In this document: positions 35,785-45,141 of the stretch, piece by piece
How the letters are laid out: each line of letters opens with the position of its first letter
How positions within the stretch are numbered: the stretch's first letter is position 1
Origin: JACVRN01 sp963715565
GTDB taxonomy: Bacteria > Acidobacteriota > Blastocatellia > Pyrinomonadales > Pyrinomonadaceae
NCBI GenBank assembly: GCA_963715565.1
Contig: OY970256.1
Location: 3,968,001 to 4,032,000 of the forward strand
DNA length: 64,000 bases
Direction of reading: 5' to 3'
Position numbers and translations under genes: made by a program
Notes under the pieces: generated by a model
Databases searched by the model: none
Told to the model about the DNA's origin: nothing
The model's input: only the letters and a program-made list of their open reading frames with translations

Positions 35785-35852
35785 AACTACAGGCGAGCCT
35801 AAGCCTTGCCCGCCTTCAAAAGCATGTTTGAATCAAAAGAGGTTTGATAAAG

Positions 35853-36248
35853 TCAGAGCGACTTCAGCGAACGAGCGACGAGCCCTATGCCTCCGGCTAA
35901 GAGCACAAGCATAAGGATGGTGTTAAAGAGGCTCGTGGGCTGAAAGTAAATTTGCAGGTTCATGAGGATGCCTGTGAAGATGATGATGACGCCGACAAAG
36001 AGCAGCAGCCAGCCCACAATAGACTTGCCGTTGAAGAACAGCATGGCGATGCCGATGATGAGCGGCAAGAGCGAAAGCCCGAAAGTGTTATAGCCCCAGA
36101 AGGACCAGAAACCGCTCGTCACCGTGACGCGCATTGTTAAGAGATACGCCCCGGCCACCGCCATCGCGAGCCCTATCAGAAAATGCCAGAGGCCGCCGGG
36201 CGTGCCGCCCGCGCCGCGAAATCCGGATTCTCTCTCTTCGTCTTCCAT
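35853..36248 (-). CDS. Small four-TM membrane protein
   Basis: 131 residues from the ATG at 36248. Four hydrophobic segments (about 22-40, 57-70, 78-95, 106-125) and short loops; the N-terminus is acidic (MEDEERESG). The LLPLIIGIAMLFFNGKSIVGWLL part resembles small DUF-type inner-membrane proteins, but none is named with confidence. It is downstream of purS-purQ on the same strand (about 60 bp after purQ), so it may be in that operon. Confidence 0.7.
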   Translation of the reverse strand: MEDEERESGFRGAGGTPGGLWHFLIGLAMAVAGAYLLTMRVTVTSGFWSFWGYNTFGLSLLPLIIGIAMLFFNGKSIVGWLLLFVGVIIIFTGILMNLQIYFQPTSLFNTILMLVLLAGGIGLVARSLKSL

Positions 36249-36310
36249 CAAAAATTTTTGTGCGCGAAAGCTGCAACTGCGTTGGTCTAAAGCGCGGGGC
36301 TACAGCTTTT

Positions 36311-37009
36311 TCAGACGTGCGCAGCGAGCGTCGCGGCAAGCGAGCGGAAAATGTCGCGCCCGTCGGCAGAGCCTAGGAGGTCTTCGCAGGCGCGCTCCGG
36401 GTGCGGCATCATGCCCAAAACGTTGCGCTCGCGGCTACAAATACCGGCGATTGAATCGCGCGAGCCGTTCGGATTAGCTTCCTCCGTCACCTCGCCCCGC
36501 TCGTTTGTGTAGCGGAAGATGATGCGCTCCTCGCGCTGTAGCTCGGAGAGCGTTTCATCATCGCAGACGTAGTTGCCTTCGGCGTGCGCGATGGGGATGC
36601 GAAGCACAATGCCTCGCTCAAGCTCGTTGGTAAAAGGCGTGTTGGAATTTTCGACACGGACGTGTATGTGCTCGCAGATGAAATGCAGGTTGCGGTTGCG
36701 TATCAACGCGCCGGGCAAGAGTCCCGCTTCGCAGAGGATTTGAAAGCCGTTGCAGATGCCGAGCACAAAACCGCCGCGTGCGGCGAACTCCCCGACCGAA
36801 GCCATGACGGGCGAAAAACGCGCCAGCGCTCCTGCCCTCAGATAGTCGCCGTAAGAAAATCCGCCGGGAATAATCACAGCATCGTAAGCAGAAAGATTCG
36901 TGTCGCGATGCCAGATAAAATCCACGGGCTGCCCTACGTGTTTGGAGATGACGTGGTAAGCATCATGGTCGCAGTTCGAGCCCGGAAAAACTATGACGCC
37001 GAATTTCAT
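36311..37009 (-). CDS. purQ: Phosphoribosylformylglycinamidine synthase, glutaminase subunit PurQ
   Basis: 232 residues. PurQ frees ammonia from glutamine and passes it to PurL. Class I amidotransferase features: IIPGGFSYGDYLRAGA, the nucleophile elbow GFVLGICNGFQIL with the catalytic Cys, and GMMPHPERA with the catalytic His and Glu. KFGVIVFPGSNCDHD is the standard N-terminus. It overlaps the purS stop by 4 bp (ATGA), so the two are translationally coupled. Confidence 0.97.
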   Translation of the reverse strand: MKFGVIVFPGSNCDHDAYHVISKHVGQPVDFIWHRDTNLSAYDAVIIPGGFSYGDYLRAGALARFSPVMASVGEFAARGGFVLGICNGFQILCEAGLLPGALIRNRNLHFICEHIHVRVENSNTPFTNELERGIVLRIPIAHAEGNYVCDDETLSELQREERIIFRYTNERGEVTEEANPNGSRDSIAGICSRERNVLGMMPHPERACEDLLGSADGRDIFRSLAATLAAHV

Positions 37010-37248
37010 CCTTCTATCTCCACGCGGTAATCTTCGATGACGGGGTTGGAGAGGACTTCGCTGGCGAGACGCGAGACCATTTCGCGCGCCTCGTCCTCTG
37101 TCGCGCCGTTGAGGGCAATCTCGAAATACTTGCCCTGACGAACGTCTGCGATGCCGCTGTAGCCCAACAGCTCTATGGAATGCTGTATGGCTTTGCCCTG
37201 TGGGTCAAGCACGCCCGGTTTGAGTGTGACGTAAACTTTTGCTTTCAT
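37006..37248 (-). CDS. purS: Phosphoribosylformylglycinamidine synthase subunit PurS
   Basis: 80 residues from the ATG at 37248. PurS is the small bridging subunit that joins PurQ to short PurL. Its typical sequence is clear: KAKVYVTLKPGVLDPQGKAI, then GKYFEIAL and VLSNPVIEDYRVEI. It leads the purS-purQ operon (ATGA overlap). purL is encoded about 4 kb away on the same strand, not adjacent. Confidence 0.95.
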   Translation of the reverse strand: MKAKVYVTLKPGVLDPQGKAIQHSIELLGYSGIADVRQGKYFEIALNGATEDEAREMVSRLASEVLSNPVIEDYRVEIEG

Positions 37249-37401
37249 AGTTTTCTTCAGTTCCAGACCATACAATATTACGGCAAAATGTTGCGCGACG
37301 TGTAGTCGTTAGCATAAGATTCCATGCCACCAGCGAAAGAATTTTTTTTGAGAGACCGAAGCGTCGAGTTTTAAACCATTCACTTACCAGAGGAGAAGAA
37401 C

Positions 37402-37866
37402 ATGCAAAATCCCCCGCCCGGCCAGCAGCAGCAAGGTTACGGCAGCCCGTACGGCACACCACCAAACGCACCCCTTCAGCCTCCGCCCGGCGGCGATGGG
37501 CCGCGCGGCAAATCGGCTCTCGGCGGATTGGACGCCAACATTGTCGCCGCGCTCGGTTATCCGATAGGGATCATCGCGATCATCGAAGTCATCATCGAAA
37601 AGCAGAACCGCTTTGCGCGCTTTCACGCCTTCCAGTCGCTTCTGCTGCACGTCGCCGTCGTAGTGCTCTACATCGGTCTAGCCATCCTGATGGCAATCCT
37701 GATGGCGATTTCGTCCAACCTCGGAGTGTTGTTCGGATTGTTAATGCCGTTGTTGAGCCTGGTCTATCTGGCGGCCCTTATCTTCTGCGCTTACAAAGCG
37801 TATCAGGGCGAAAAGTTTATGCTGCCCGGCATAGGCGGCATGGCCGATAACTTTGCCAACAAGTAG
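37402..37866 (+). CDS. DUF4870-family membrane protein (copy 1)
   Basis: 154 residues. A Pro/Gly/Gln-rich cytoplasmic N-terminus (PPPGQQQQGYG) is followed by a DUF4870 (Tic20-like) membrane domain: ALGYPIGIIAIIEVIIEKQNRFARFHAFQSLLLH, the RFHAFQSLL being the family hallmark, then two more TM segments and AYQGEKFMLPGIG. Function unknown. A paralogue follows in tandem (107 bp); a repeat lies between them. Confidence 0.88.
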   Translation: MQNPPPGQQQQGYGSPYGTPPNAPLQPPPGGDGPRGKSALGGLDANIVAALGYPIGIIAIIEVIIEKQNRFARFHAFQSLLLHVAVVVLYIGLAILMAILMAISSNLGVLFGLLMPLLSLVYLAALIFCAYKAYQGEKFMLPGIGGMADNFANK

Positions 37867-37896
37867 TCCGACTTGCGGAATTAGAGAGATTGATTC

Positions 37897-37947
37897 ATTG
37901 ATTCATCGGTTCATTGATTCAATGAAGAAATGAACCGATGAATCAAT
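37897..37947. repeat. Inverted repeat, ATTGATTC family
   Basis: Arms 37897-37913 and 37931-37947 (17 bp perfect, ATTGATTCATCGGTTCA), identical with the arms at 30327-30377. It lies between the two DUF4870 genes. Confidence 0.88.
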
Positions 37948-37981
37948 CCCTTCATTCCGCATTCCTAAAAGGGTGGCTATT

Positions 37982-38476
37982 ATGTACAACCCTCCGCCGT
38001 CACCGCCCGGCTATGGTTATCAAGGTGCGCCGGTCATGCCGGGCGGCGCGCAATTAAACCCTCTGCCGGGAGCCGAGCCGGGCTCTAAAACTCAACTCGG
38101 GATAGAAGGCAACATGGCGGGCGCGCTCGCCTACATAGGACCATTCAATATAGTTTTCGCTATTATTGAAAAAGATAATCGCTTCGTGCGCTTCAACGCT
38201 TTTCAGTCGCTGCTGATTGGCCTCACGCTTCTGGTTATAGACGTGGTGTGCATCATACTGGGGGCTGCTCTGAGCATACTGGCGGCGATGGCCGGATCGG
38301 GTCAGCTGGCCGCCCTCTTCTGGATGTTGTTTGTGTTTCTGATGCTCGGGTTGACCTTCGCAGCCATCGGGGGCATCATCATGTCCGCCATCAAGGCTTA
38401 CCAGCGCCAGATGTTCAAAGTGCCTTTCATAGGCAACATGGCCGAGAGCATCGTGAGGAAGCTGTCACAACCTTAG
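37982..38476 (+). CDS. DUF4870-family membrane protein (copy 2)
   Basis: 164 residues from the ATG at 37982 (a GTG nine bases upstream is less likely). Paralogue of the preceding gene: Pro/Gly-rich start, ALAYIGPFNIVFAIIEKDNRFVRFNAFQSLLIG with the same FQSLL hallmark, then TMs and KAYQRQMFKVPFIG. The pair probably arose by tandem duplication. It ends one base from the convergent purB stop. Confidence 0.88.
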   Translation: MYNPPPSPPGYGYQGAPVMPGGAQLNPLPGAEPGSKTQLGIEGNMAGALAYIGPFNIVFAIIEKDNRFVRFNAFQSLLIGLTLLVIDVVCIILGAALSILAAMAGSGQLAALFWMLFVFLMLGLTFAAIGGIIMSAIKAYQRQMFKVPFIGNMAESIVRKLSQP

Positions 38477-38477
38477 A

Positions 38478-39788
38478 CTATTCCTTCGCCTCTTCTTTAT
38501 TAAAGACCCGCGTGAAAACCTTGTCCACGTTTCTGAGATAGGTGTCGAGCGAAAAGACGCGCCCGATTTCTTCGCGCGTCAGGTGCGCGCCGATGTCGGG
38601 GTCGCTCAGAACGAGAGTCTGAAAATCCGCGCCCTCATCCCAGACCTTTGCCGCGTTGCGCTGCGCCCACTCGTAAGCGGTCTCGCGCGCGACACCTTTT
38701 TGAGTCAGGGCGAGCAAGAGTTGACCGCTAAAGACAAGCCCGCGCGTCAAGTTTAAGTTCTCCAGCATCCTTTCCGGATAGACGACCAGCCCGTCAACGA
38801 GCGAGCGCATCTTCTCCAGCATGTAATCGAGCGCAATCGAAGAATCAGGCAGGACGACGCGCTCCGCCGAAGAATGAGAGATGTCGCGCTCGTGCCAGAG
38901 AGCAACGTTTTCCAGACCGACGATTGAGTTTGCGCGCACCACGCGCGCCATCCCGCAGATGCGCTCGGACAAAATCGGATTGCGCTTGTGCGGCATGGCG
39001 CTTGAGCCTTTCTGGCCGCGCTTAAATTTTTCCTGCGCCTCGCGCACTTCCGTACGCTGCCAGTGGCGTATTTGCAGCGCGAACTTATCGAGCGACGAGG
39101 CCGCAATAGCGAGCGTCGTCAAATATTCCGCGTAGCGGTCGCGCTGTACAATCTGCGTCGAGACGGGCTCGGGCTTTAAACCGAGGAGAGCGCAAACCTT
39201 CTCTTCGACTTCCGGGTCCAGATGCGCGAAGCCGCCGACCGCGCCGCTAATCTTGCCGACCGCTACACTCTCGCGCGCTACCTCTACGCGCTCACGGTTG
39301 CGGCGCATCTCGTCATACCAGAGCGCGAAGGTTAATCCGAAGGAGGTCGGCTCGGCGTGAATGCCGTGCGTGCGTCCAATCTGCGGCGTCGCCTTGAACT
39401 CGAATGCGCGCCGCTTTAAGACTTCCATCAGAGCATCGATTTTTACAAGCAGGATGTCGCACGCATCGCGCAGTAGAAGCGCGTTGGCCGTATCCACCAC
39501 GTCCGAAGAGGTCAGGCCATAATGGACAAAGCGCGAAGCCTCGCCTATTGATTCGGCGAGGTTGGTCGTAAAGGCTATGACATCGTGGTCGGTGGTCTTT
39601 TCTATCTCGTTGATGCGCTCGACGGAAAACGTGGCGCGCTGCTTGATTTCTTCGACGGCCTCGCGCGGAATCGTGCCCATCTCGGCGTGGACTTCGCAGA
39701 CGGCCACTTCGACTTCCAACCACTTCTGAAACTTATTCTGCTCCGTCCAGAGCGCGCCCATCTCGGGCAATGTGTAGCGTTCGATCAT
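38478..39788 (-). CDS. purB: Adenylosuccinate lyase PurB
   Basis: 436 residues. PurB acts twice in purine synthesis (SAICAR to AICAR, and adenylosuccinate to AMP). Fumarase/ASL superfamily features: TTDHDVIAFTTNLAES, YGLTSSDVVDTA, the GRTHGIHAEPTSFG catalytic His region, and the signature GSSAMPHKRNP. Full length. Single gene on its strand, followed by the convergent DUF4870 pair. Confidence 0.97.
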   Translation of the reverse strand: MIERYTLPEMGALWTEQNKFQKWLEVEVAVCEVHAEMGTIPREAVEEIKQRATFSVERINEIEKTTDHDVIAFTTNLAESIGEASRFVHYGLTSSDVVDTANALLLRDACDILLVKIDALMEVLKRRAFEFKATPQIGRTHGIHAEPTSFGLTFALWYDEMRRNRERVEVARESVAVGKISGAVGGFAHLDPEVEEKVCALLGLKPEPVSTQIVQRDRYAEYLTTLAIAASSLDKFALQIRHWQRTEVREAQEKFKRGQKGSSAMPHKRNPILSERICGMARVVRANSIVGLENVALWHERDISHSSAERVVLPDSSIALDYMLEKMRSLVDGLVVYPERMLENLNLTRGLVFSGQLLLALTQKGVARETAYEWAQRNAAKVWDEGADFQTLVLSDPDIGAHLTREEIGRVFSLDTYLRNVDKVFTRVFNKEEAKE

Positions 39789-39793
39789 CTTTT

Positions 39794-39875
39794 AAGTCCC
39801 ATGTCCCAAGTCCAAAGTCTCAAGTCCTTCAATCCCGTTTCTGACTTGGGATTTGGGACTTTGGACTTGGGGCTT
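39794..39875. repeat. Imperfect inverted repeat, AAGTCCC heptamer family
   Basis: Left arm 39794-39827 and right arm 39843-39875 of the same family as 1329-1416, more degenerate. It lies between purB and the lipoprotein gene, whose stop codon it reaches. Confidence 0.8.
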
Positions 39876-40408
39876 CATTTTAGAACATTTGAGTTGACGG
39901 AATAGCCCGCCAGTTGATAGCGCCCGTCGCGTTCTATGAGCGTGAAAGTTTCCAGCCCGTCGGTTTCCGTGTCCCCGCGCTTAAACTTGGTGTTGTAGCG
40001 CAGGACGAGCGAATTGGCCGGAAGCTCTGCGGTCGGAGTCTGCTGCCGGCGACCGCTGACAAACGTGCGCTCCTTAACTGTGCCTAGTTTCTCCTTGAGG
40101 GTGCGGAAAGTTTCGTTCGACTCTTCGAGTGTAGCGCGCGTGCGCCACTCGTCGGCAGCGTCGCGGTAAATCTTTTCATAGCGACCGGCGGCGAAATCCT
40201 CTGTCAACAGGTTGACGGTCTCCTGCGCTGCTTGAGGTATGCCGCTCTGCCGCTCGTCCACGGTGCAGGCCGTGGAGAGAATGAATGCAAGCGCCAGAAC
40301 AATAAGCTGGAATGACAACTCACGCGAGAGAGATGATGGCTTGAAGTGGCGAATGGCGAGCTTGCGCTTTTGTGACAATCCTTCTCCCGGCGAAAGATGA
40401 AGCCTCAT
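39875..40408 (-). CDS. Lipoprotein, DUF4019-like
   Basis: 177 residues if started at the ATG at 40408, which overlaps the upstream stop as ATGA. A hydrophobic segment ends in the lipobox LSTAC at about residue 48; the 30-residue lead is long for a signal peptide, and a TTG near 40378, after GGAGAAGGA, would give a normal one. The mature domain (QETVNLLTEDFAAGRYEKIYRDAADEWR..., YNTKFKRGDTETDGLETFTL) resembles DUF4019. Function unknown. Coupled to the upstream MBL gene. Confidence 0.7.
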   Translation of the reverse strand: MRLHLSPGEGLSQKRKLAIRHFKPSSLSRELSFQLIVLALAFILSTACTVDERQSGIPQAAQETVNLLTEDFAAGRYEKIYRDAADEWRTRATLEESNETFRTLKEKLGTVKERTFVSGRRQQTPTAELPANSLVLRYNTKFKRGDTETDGLETFTLIERDGRYQLAGYSVNSNVLK

Positions 40409-41229
40409 AGCTCTATCCACGGCGTAGGCTCTTTGTAATGCGAGAGGATGATTTCCGTATCGGTTTGAAAAAGCGGCGCGCGTTCTCTGAGGGCAGTTTC
40501 GGCGGTGATTTTGGCTAGAAAAGGATTGTTGGCGCGCTGAGAAAGATGCGCAAGCACAACGTAGCGCGCCGTGCCGTCAAACCCGTCGCGCAGCCAGTCC
40601 GCAACGTCTTCGTTCGACAAGTGGCCTGTGCGAGACAAAATTCGCTGCTTCAATTCCCATGGGTAAACAGAACAAGCCTTGAGCATGTCGCGGCTGTGGT
40701 TGGATTCGACGACGATGGCCGCGCAGCCTCGAAGGCGTTCCGTAATCAACGTCGTGACGTGGCCGAAGTCCATCAGTGTAGCGACGCAGACGCCCGCGTG
40801 CGTCGCCGTGAAACCGAAATTGTCCACAGCATCGTGCGGAATCGTGAAGGGATGAAAATCAATCGCGCCGATCTTGAAATCCTTGCTCGATTCAATCAGC
40901 TCCACGCGGTCGCGTAACACGTCCGCACGCTTGCGCGGCTCCTCGTTCGAGACATTGTGCCGCTCGCTGATGTAAGCCTCGCGCGTTTGCCCCGAGATGT
41001 AGACGGGACACGAGAGGCTCTTTAAGAGCACACGCAAGCCTCCTGCATGATCGCCGTGCTCGTGCGTGATAATGACACCGTCCAGTTTCGTCGCGTCCTC
41101 GCCCACGAGCGCCAGCCTGCGCACCGTCTCGCGCGCGCTCAACCCTGCGTCCACCAGCACGCGCGTTTCGCCCGCCACGATCAACACCGCGTTGCCCGTC
41201 GAGCCGCTGCCTAAGACAGTGATTTTCAT
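40405..41229 (-). CDS. MBL-fold hydrolase, WalJ/YycJ-like
   Basis: 274 residues from the ATG at 41229; the frame extends upstream into a repeat arm. Metal site: ITHEHGDHAGG (His56, His58, Asp60, His61). The start KITVLGSGSTGNAVLI and HLSNEDVADWL near the C-terminus are typical of the WalJ/YycJ exonuclease-like group, which in Firmicutes relates to DNA repair and cell-wall signalling. The role here is inferred. A lipoprotein gene follows with an ATGA overlap. Confidence 0.88.
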   Translation of the reverse strand: MKITVLGSGSTGNAVLIVAGETRVLVDAGLSARETVRRLALVGEDATKLDGVIITHEHGDHAGGLRVLLKSLSCPVYISGQTREAYISERHNVSNEEPRKRADVLRDRVELIESSKDFKIGAIDFHPFTIPHDAVDNFGFTATHAGVCVATLMDFGHVTTLITERLRGCAAIVVESNHSRDMLKACSVYPWELKQRILSRTGHLSNEDVADWLRDGFDGTARYVVLAHLSQRANNPFLAKITAETALRERAPLFQTDTEIILSHYKEPTPWIEL

Positions 41230-41317
41230 AAGTGACAAGTGACGAGTGACAAGTGACAAGTGACAAGCAAGAACAAGATTTTAACTTGTCACTCGTCACT
41301 TGTCACTCGTCACTGCT
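41230..41317. repeat. Inverted repeat, GACAAGT/GACGAGT family
   Basis: Left arm about 41230-41270 and right arm about 41284-41317. The left arm abuts the ATG of the WalJ-like gene and the right arm the stop of the M16 peptidase gene. Confidence 0.85.
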
Positions 41318-41318
41318 T

Positions 41319-42605
41319 TTAGATTTCCAGTCGTGCGCGGTCAACGCGGAAGCCGTTGAGGTCGCCGAGTGCGGCGAGCGACATCGCATTGGTCGTGAAA
41401 TAGGTGCGCGCCACGCGCTGCACGTCTTCGACCGTGACTTCTTCGAGCCGCCGTATAATCTCGTCGGGCGTGATGCGTCGCCCGTGGATAATCTCCTGTC
41501 GCGCCAGCGCGCCAGCGCGCACGTTGGAGGATTCAAGACCCAGAAGGATGCTTGAAACGATCTGGTCTTTCGCCAGACGCAGCTCCTCTTCCATCACGCT
41601 CTCGCGCACAACGCGTCGCAATTCACCGAGCGAGAGGTCAACGACTTCATCCAACTGCGCGGGCGATGTCCCGGCGTAAATGTGAAAGATGCCTGTGTCC
41701 GTGTAGGTGCTCCCGCCTGCGCCGACCACGTAGGCAAGGCCGCGCTGCTCGCGTATGGACTGCCAGAGACGGCTCGAAGTCGTGCCGCCTATGACCGAAG
41801 CAAGAAGGCTCGCGGCGAAGCGGTCTTCGTGACGCGCATCGGGCCACGGCGCGGCAATCAGTAGATGTGCCTGCTCAAGCTCTTTCTTGCGCTCGACCAG
41901 AATGGGCGCGGCTGCGCGCGGCGTCCCGGCGTAATAAGTCGAATCCAAAGCGCGCTCTTGTTGTGAAGGCGCGTCGCCGGAAAAAGCCTGCGCGGCCATC
42001 TCGACTATCTGCTCGTGCGAAATGCTCCCGGCTGCGGCTATGACCAGGTTCTGAGGCGCGAACTCGCGCGCGTGAAAACGGGCGGTCGCGTCGCGGTCAA
42101 AGGATGAAACGGTCGCTTCCGTGCCTTCTATGGGACGGCCAAGGGGATGGTCCGGGAAATAAGCGGCGTTAAAAATCTCGCCCAAAAGCTCGTCGGGCGT
42201 GTCCTCGACCATCTTCATCTCTTCGATGATGACCTTTTGCTCGCGCTCTAAATCTTCGCGCGCAAATCGCGGGTGCGTGAGCATGTCAGAAACAAGGTCA
42301 AAAGCTTTTGCCACGCCACGGTCCGCGACCTTCATGGTAAAGCCCGTCATCTCGTGCATGGTAAAGGCGTCGAAGTTGCCGCCTAGACGGTCGGATTCCA
42401 CGGCGATGTCGAGCGCCGAACGTCGCTCTGTGCCCTTAAATAGCGCGTGCTCAATAAAATGGCAGATGCCATTCTCGGCCTCTGTTTCGTGGCGCGAGCC
42501 GCGCCTGACCCAGATGCCGAGTGTGGCAGAGCGCAGCCCCGGCATGCGTTCCGAAAGAATTGTTAACCCGTTCGAGAGCCTTGTGATTTGAACTTCTTCT
42601 GTCAT
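41319..42605 (-). CDS. M16-family zinc peptidase
   Basis: 428 residues from the ATG at 42605; the long upstream frame has no support. The inverted zinc motif HFIEH (His49, Glu52, His53) and the distal Glu region EREQKVIIEEMKM define an active M16B (processing-peptidase-like) protease. The second half (PQNLVIAAAGSISHEQIVE, GGTTSSRLWQSIREQRGLAY) has the usual inactive M16 fold with the RGLAY loop. No signal peptide is present, so it is likely cytoplasmic. Substrate unknown. Its stop is beside a repeat. Confidence 0.92.
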   Translation of the reverse strand: MTEEVQITRLSNGLTILSERMPGLRSATLGIWVRRGSRHETEAENGICHFIEHALFKGTERRSALDIAVESDRLGGNFDAFTMHEMTGFTMKVADRGVAKAFDLVSDMLTHPRFAREDLEREQKVIIEEMKMVEDTPDELLGEIFNAAYFPDHPLGRPIEGTEATVSSFDRDATARFHAREFAPQNLVIAAAGSISHEQIVEMAAQAFSGDAPSQQERALDSTYYAGTPRAAAPILVERKKELEQAHLLIAAPWPDARHEDRFAASLLASVIGGTTSSRLWQSIREQRGLAYVVGAGGSTYTDTGIFHIYAGTSPAQLDEVVDLSLGELRRVVRESVMEEELRLAKDQIVSSILLGLESSNVRAGALARQEIIHGRRITPDEIIRRLEEVTVEDVQRVARTYFTTNAMSLAALGDLNGFRVDRARLEI

Positions 42606-43027
42606 ATTGCTGGAAATTTTGGAAACCCTTTTGATGCGTGAAACAGCTCCACGGTAGTCGAGCATCGTAGCATGCCGGATAGGGGTCAGCAAACGCGGGG
42701 CAGGGTTTCCTGCATCTCTATGACCAACGGGGGATTCAACCTGCTTGACACGGTTCACTTAATTGAAGGAAAATGTGCCCTTCTTCAAACAGGCAGTAGT
42801 CTGTTCAGGTAGAAGCTAAATCGAATCGCAAAAGCCTCTTCGATGAGAGAGGTCTTCGCCCTTCGAGTTGAAACGAACAAAGAGTTCGCTTGCTAACCGC
42901 ATAAATCCGGCTAGGTTTGAAACTAGAGTCTCCCTCCCTCGCATGTGTGGCGCTGAAAAAGATTGGTTGTTTGAGAGCGCGCCTTTCATTTCGCGATGAG
43001 AGGTCGCGTGCCGGAGGTACAGCCACG
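42606..43027. other. 422-bp gap between divergent M16 and barrel-protein genes
   Basis: No gene supported. A TTGACA lies at 42745-42750 but has no convincing -10 box at 16-18 bp. It should hold the promoters of both divergent genes. Confidence 0.5.
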
Positions 43028-44794
43028 ATGAGAAAAGCTTTGCGCGTCGGTTTGAGTTTGCTCGCACTCTCCGCCCTGTGTGTGGCGAGCGCACCGCAGG
43101 CGCTTGGGCTTGGTGGGGCACGCTTTGGTGTCATCACGGGCACTGTCCGTGATAACAAAGGGAATCCGCTCGCGGGCGCGCTGGTGTCTCTCTTGAGCGA
43201 AGCCGCCGGAGAGATTGTCAAACAGACGCGCAGCGCGGCGGACGGCAGCTTTTCGACGCGCATTGCTCCGGGCCGCTACAGCGTCCGCGCAGAGGCCAAC
43301 GGTTTTAATCAAGCGCTCTTCTCCTCCGTCTATGTTCGTCCCTCCGACCAACTAATCTATCGTTTCAATCTGGAACCTGTGGGAGTGGGCCGCACCGCGC
43401 CCGAGCGCAGGCCCGACCGCGACAGCGCCAAGTGGCGTATACGGGCCAACCAGGGACGCCGCTCCGTCTTCCAGATAGACGAAGGCGTTGACCCGACCGT
43501 GGATGCGGCGCTCGGGGACGACGCAGCCGCGAATCGTCTGCCGGACGATACAGTTTTTGATACGGGAGATGAGGACAGGCAGGGGCGCGGGCGCGTTCAG
43601 GGCGTGGTTGAAACTTACGCCGCCGCCAGCGACAACCCGCAAGCTCCGTCTTACGCCGGAGTAAATTTCGCCTTTTCAGTTCCGACTTCAACCAAAGTTG
43701 ATTTTATTTTCGCCGGACAGACGGGCGTTGGTCTTGGTAATCAGAGCGCTCCGCAGCGTTTCGAGACCTCTGCGCGCGTGCGCGTGAGCGACCTGCATCG
43801 TCTGAACGTGACGGTCGGCGCGGCGCGCGTCAATGCGCTTTTGCCCGATGATGATGACACAAGGATGCTCGGGCAGTTTTCCGTGCGCGCCGTCGATGAA
43901 TGGGTCGTGCGTGACGGCATAGTGCTGGTGCTTGGTCTGGATTACTCGCGCTACTTTGGCGCGGCGAGCGCGTCGAGCCTGAGCCCGCGTCTTGGCGTTC
44001 AGTACGACATGAATGCGCGTACGCGCGTTCGCGCCTCTTACGCGCCGGGCGGGCAGGAAAACATGGTGCAGAGCGCGGCGGATTTCGAAGACGGGCCGGT
44101 TCTCTTTAGACAGCCCGGCACGGGCGCAGTCGCGTTTGTGGACGGGCAAGCCGTGATGGAGAAGAGTCGCCGCTTTGAATTCGGTATTGAGCGTGTTATT
44201 GGCAACAGCTCTCAGGTCGAAGCGGCGGCTTTTTTTGATACCACGTCGGGACGCGGCGTAGGGCTCATGAGCACGCCCGTAGATGCTTTCCATAATGCGC
44301 AGGGCAGCGCGCTCCTCAACATCGCCAATCAGGAGGGGGCTGCGCGCGGCTTGCGCGTCGTCTACACGCGGCGCATTAGCCGCATGCTCTCGGCTTCGGC
44401 AGGCTACTCGTTCGGGCGCGGCCAGCGCGTCTCGCCCAACGGCATCACCAACCCGGCAGACCTCTTTTCGAGCGGCTTTTTCCAGACGGCGGCCTTGCAG
44501 GTCAATACGGACTTGCCTACGGGCACGCGCATCAGCACCGTTTTCCGCTTCTCGCCCGAAGCCACTGTGTTTGCCATTGATCCGTTTGCCGGACGCCTCA
44601 TGGTCTACGACCCTAGCCTGAGCATCATGGTCACACAGGAATTGCCGAACTTCGGCCTGCCCGTGCGCGCCGAAGCTGTGATTGACGCGCGCAACCTGTT
44701 TGACACGCAGGCGGGCGCGGACGACGGCGAGACGCAGCTCCTGATTAACGCGGCGCGCCGCACCTTGCGCGGCGGCATTTCAGTCAGGTTTTAA
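43028..44794 (+). CDS. Oar-like outer-membrane protein: carboxypeptidase-regulatory domain and beta barrel
   Basis: 588 residues from the ATG at 43028 (GGAGG, 10 nt upstream). Signal peptide 1-28. A carboxypeptidase-regulatory-like domain (about 35-115: GVITGTVRDNKGNPLAGALVS, then SAADGSFSTRIAPGRYSVRAEA). The rest (about 190-588) alternates aromatic and charged residues as in outer-membrane barrel strands and ends RRTLRGGISVRF with a terminal Phe, the usual barrel signal. A TonB plug domain is not seen, which differs from typical TonB-dependent receptors. An adhesion or transport role is inferred. Confidence 0.82.
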   Translation: MRKALRVGLSLLALSALCVASAPQALGLGGARFGVITGTVRDNKGNPLAGALVSLLSEAAGEIVKQTRSAADGSFSTRIAPGRYSVRAEANGFNQALFSSVYVRPSDQLIYRFNLEPVGVGRTAPERRPDRDSAKWRIRANQGRRSVFQIDEGVDPTVDAALGDDAAANRLPDDTVFDTGDEDRQGRGRVQGVVETYAAASDNPQAPSYAGVNFAFSVPTSTKVDFIFAGQTGVGLGNQSAPQRFETSARVRVSDLHRLNVTVGAARVNALLPDDDDTRMLGQFSVRAVDEWVVRDGIVLVLGLDYSRYFGAASASSLSPRLGVQYDMNARTRVRASYAPGGQENMVQSAADFEDGPVLFRQPGTGAVAFVDGQAVMEKSRRFEFGIERVIGNSSQVEAAAFFDTTSGRGVGLMSTPVDAFHNAQGSALLNIANQEGAARGLRVVYTRRISRMLSASAGYSFGRGQRVSPNGITNPADLFSSGFFQTAALQVNTDLPTGTRISTVFRFSPEATVFAIDPFAGRLMVYDPSLSIMVTQELPNFGLPVRAEAVIDARNLFDTQAGADDGETQLLINAARRTLRGGISVRF

Positions 44795-45141
44795 GAAAGA
44801 GTAAAAGAGGTTAGAGGGCAGAGGTCAGAGGTTAGTGCAAAATCGTTATACTAACCTCTAACCTCTGACCTCTAACCTCTTTAGCTATTTTCTCCAAGAT
44901 TTTGGAGGCGTCCAAGATTTTGGAGAAAGCCCTAGAGGGTCCGCACCCGCGCGTTATTCTCCATTTATAACCTGTCAGCCTGTGGAAGTAGCGCGCCGTC
45001 AATGTGATGTGAAGCGCGTCCCCTGGTGCGGCCTTAAAGGATTCAGGGAGAAAGGTTTGGTCGGAGCGCATGGAACATCGCTTGCTTAATTCCGGGGGAT
45101 GTTGGAGTGTGCCGTCCGGCCACAGAAGGAAGTAAATTGCG
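44795..45141. other. 347-bp intergenic gap with an inverted repeat
   Basis: No gene supported. It holds the inverted repeat at 44804-44882 and a short direct repeat, CCAAGATTTTGGAG, at about 44895 and 44912. Presumably it includes the promoter of the following histidine kinase. Confidence 0.55.
44804..44882. repeat. Inverted repeat, CTAACCT/CTGACCT heptamer family
   Basis: Left arm 44804-44835 and right arm 44851-44882 (32 nt each), made of CTAACCT and CTGACCT heptamers, differing at three positions. Confidence 0.88.
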
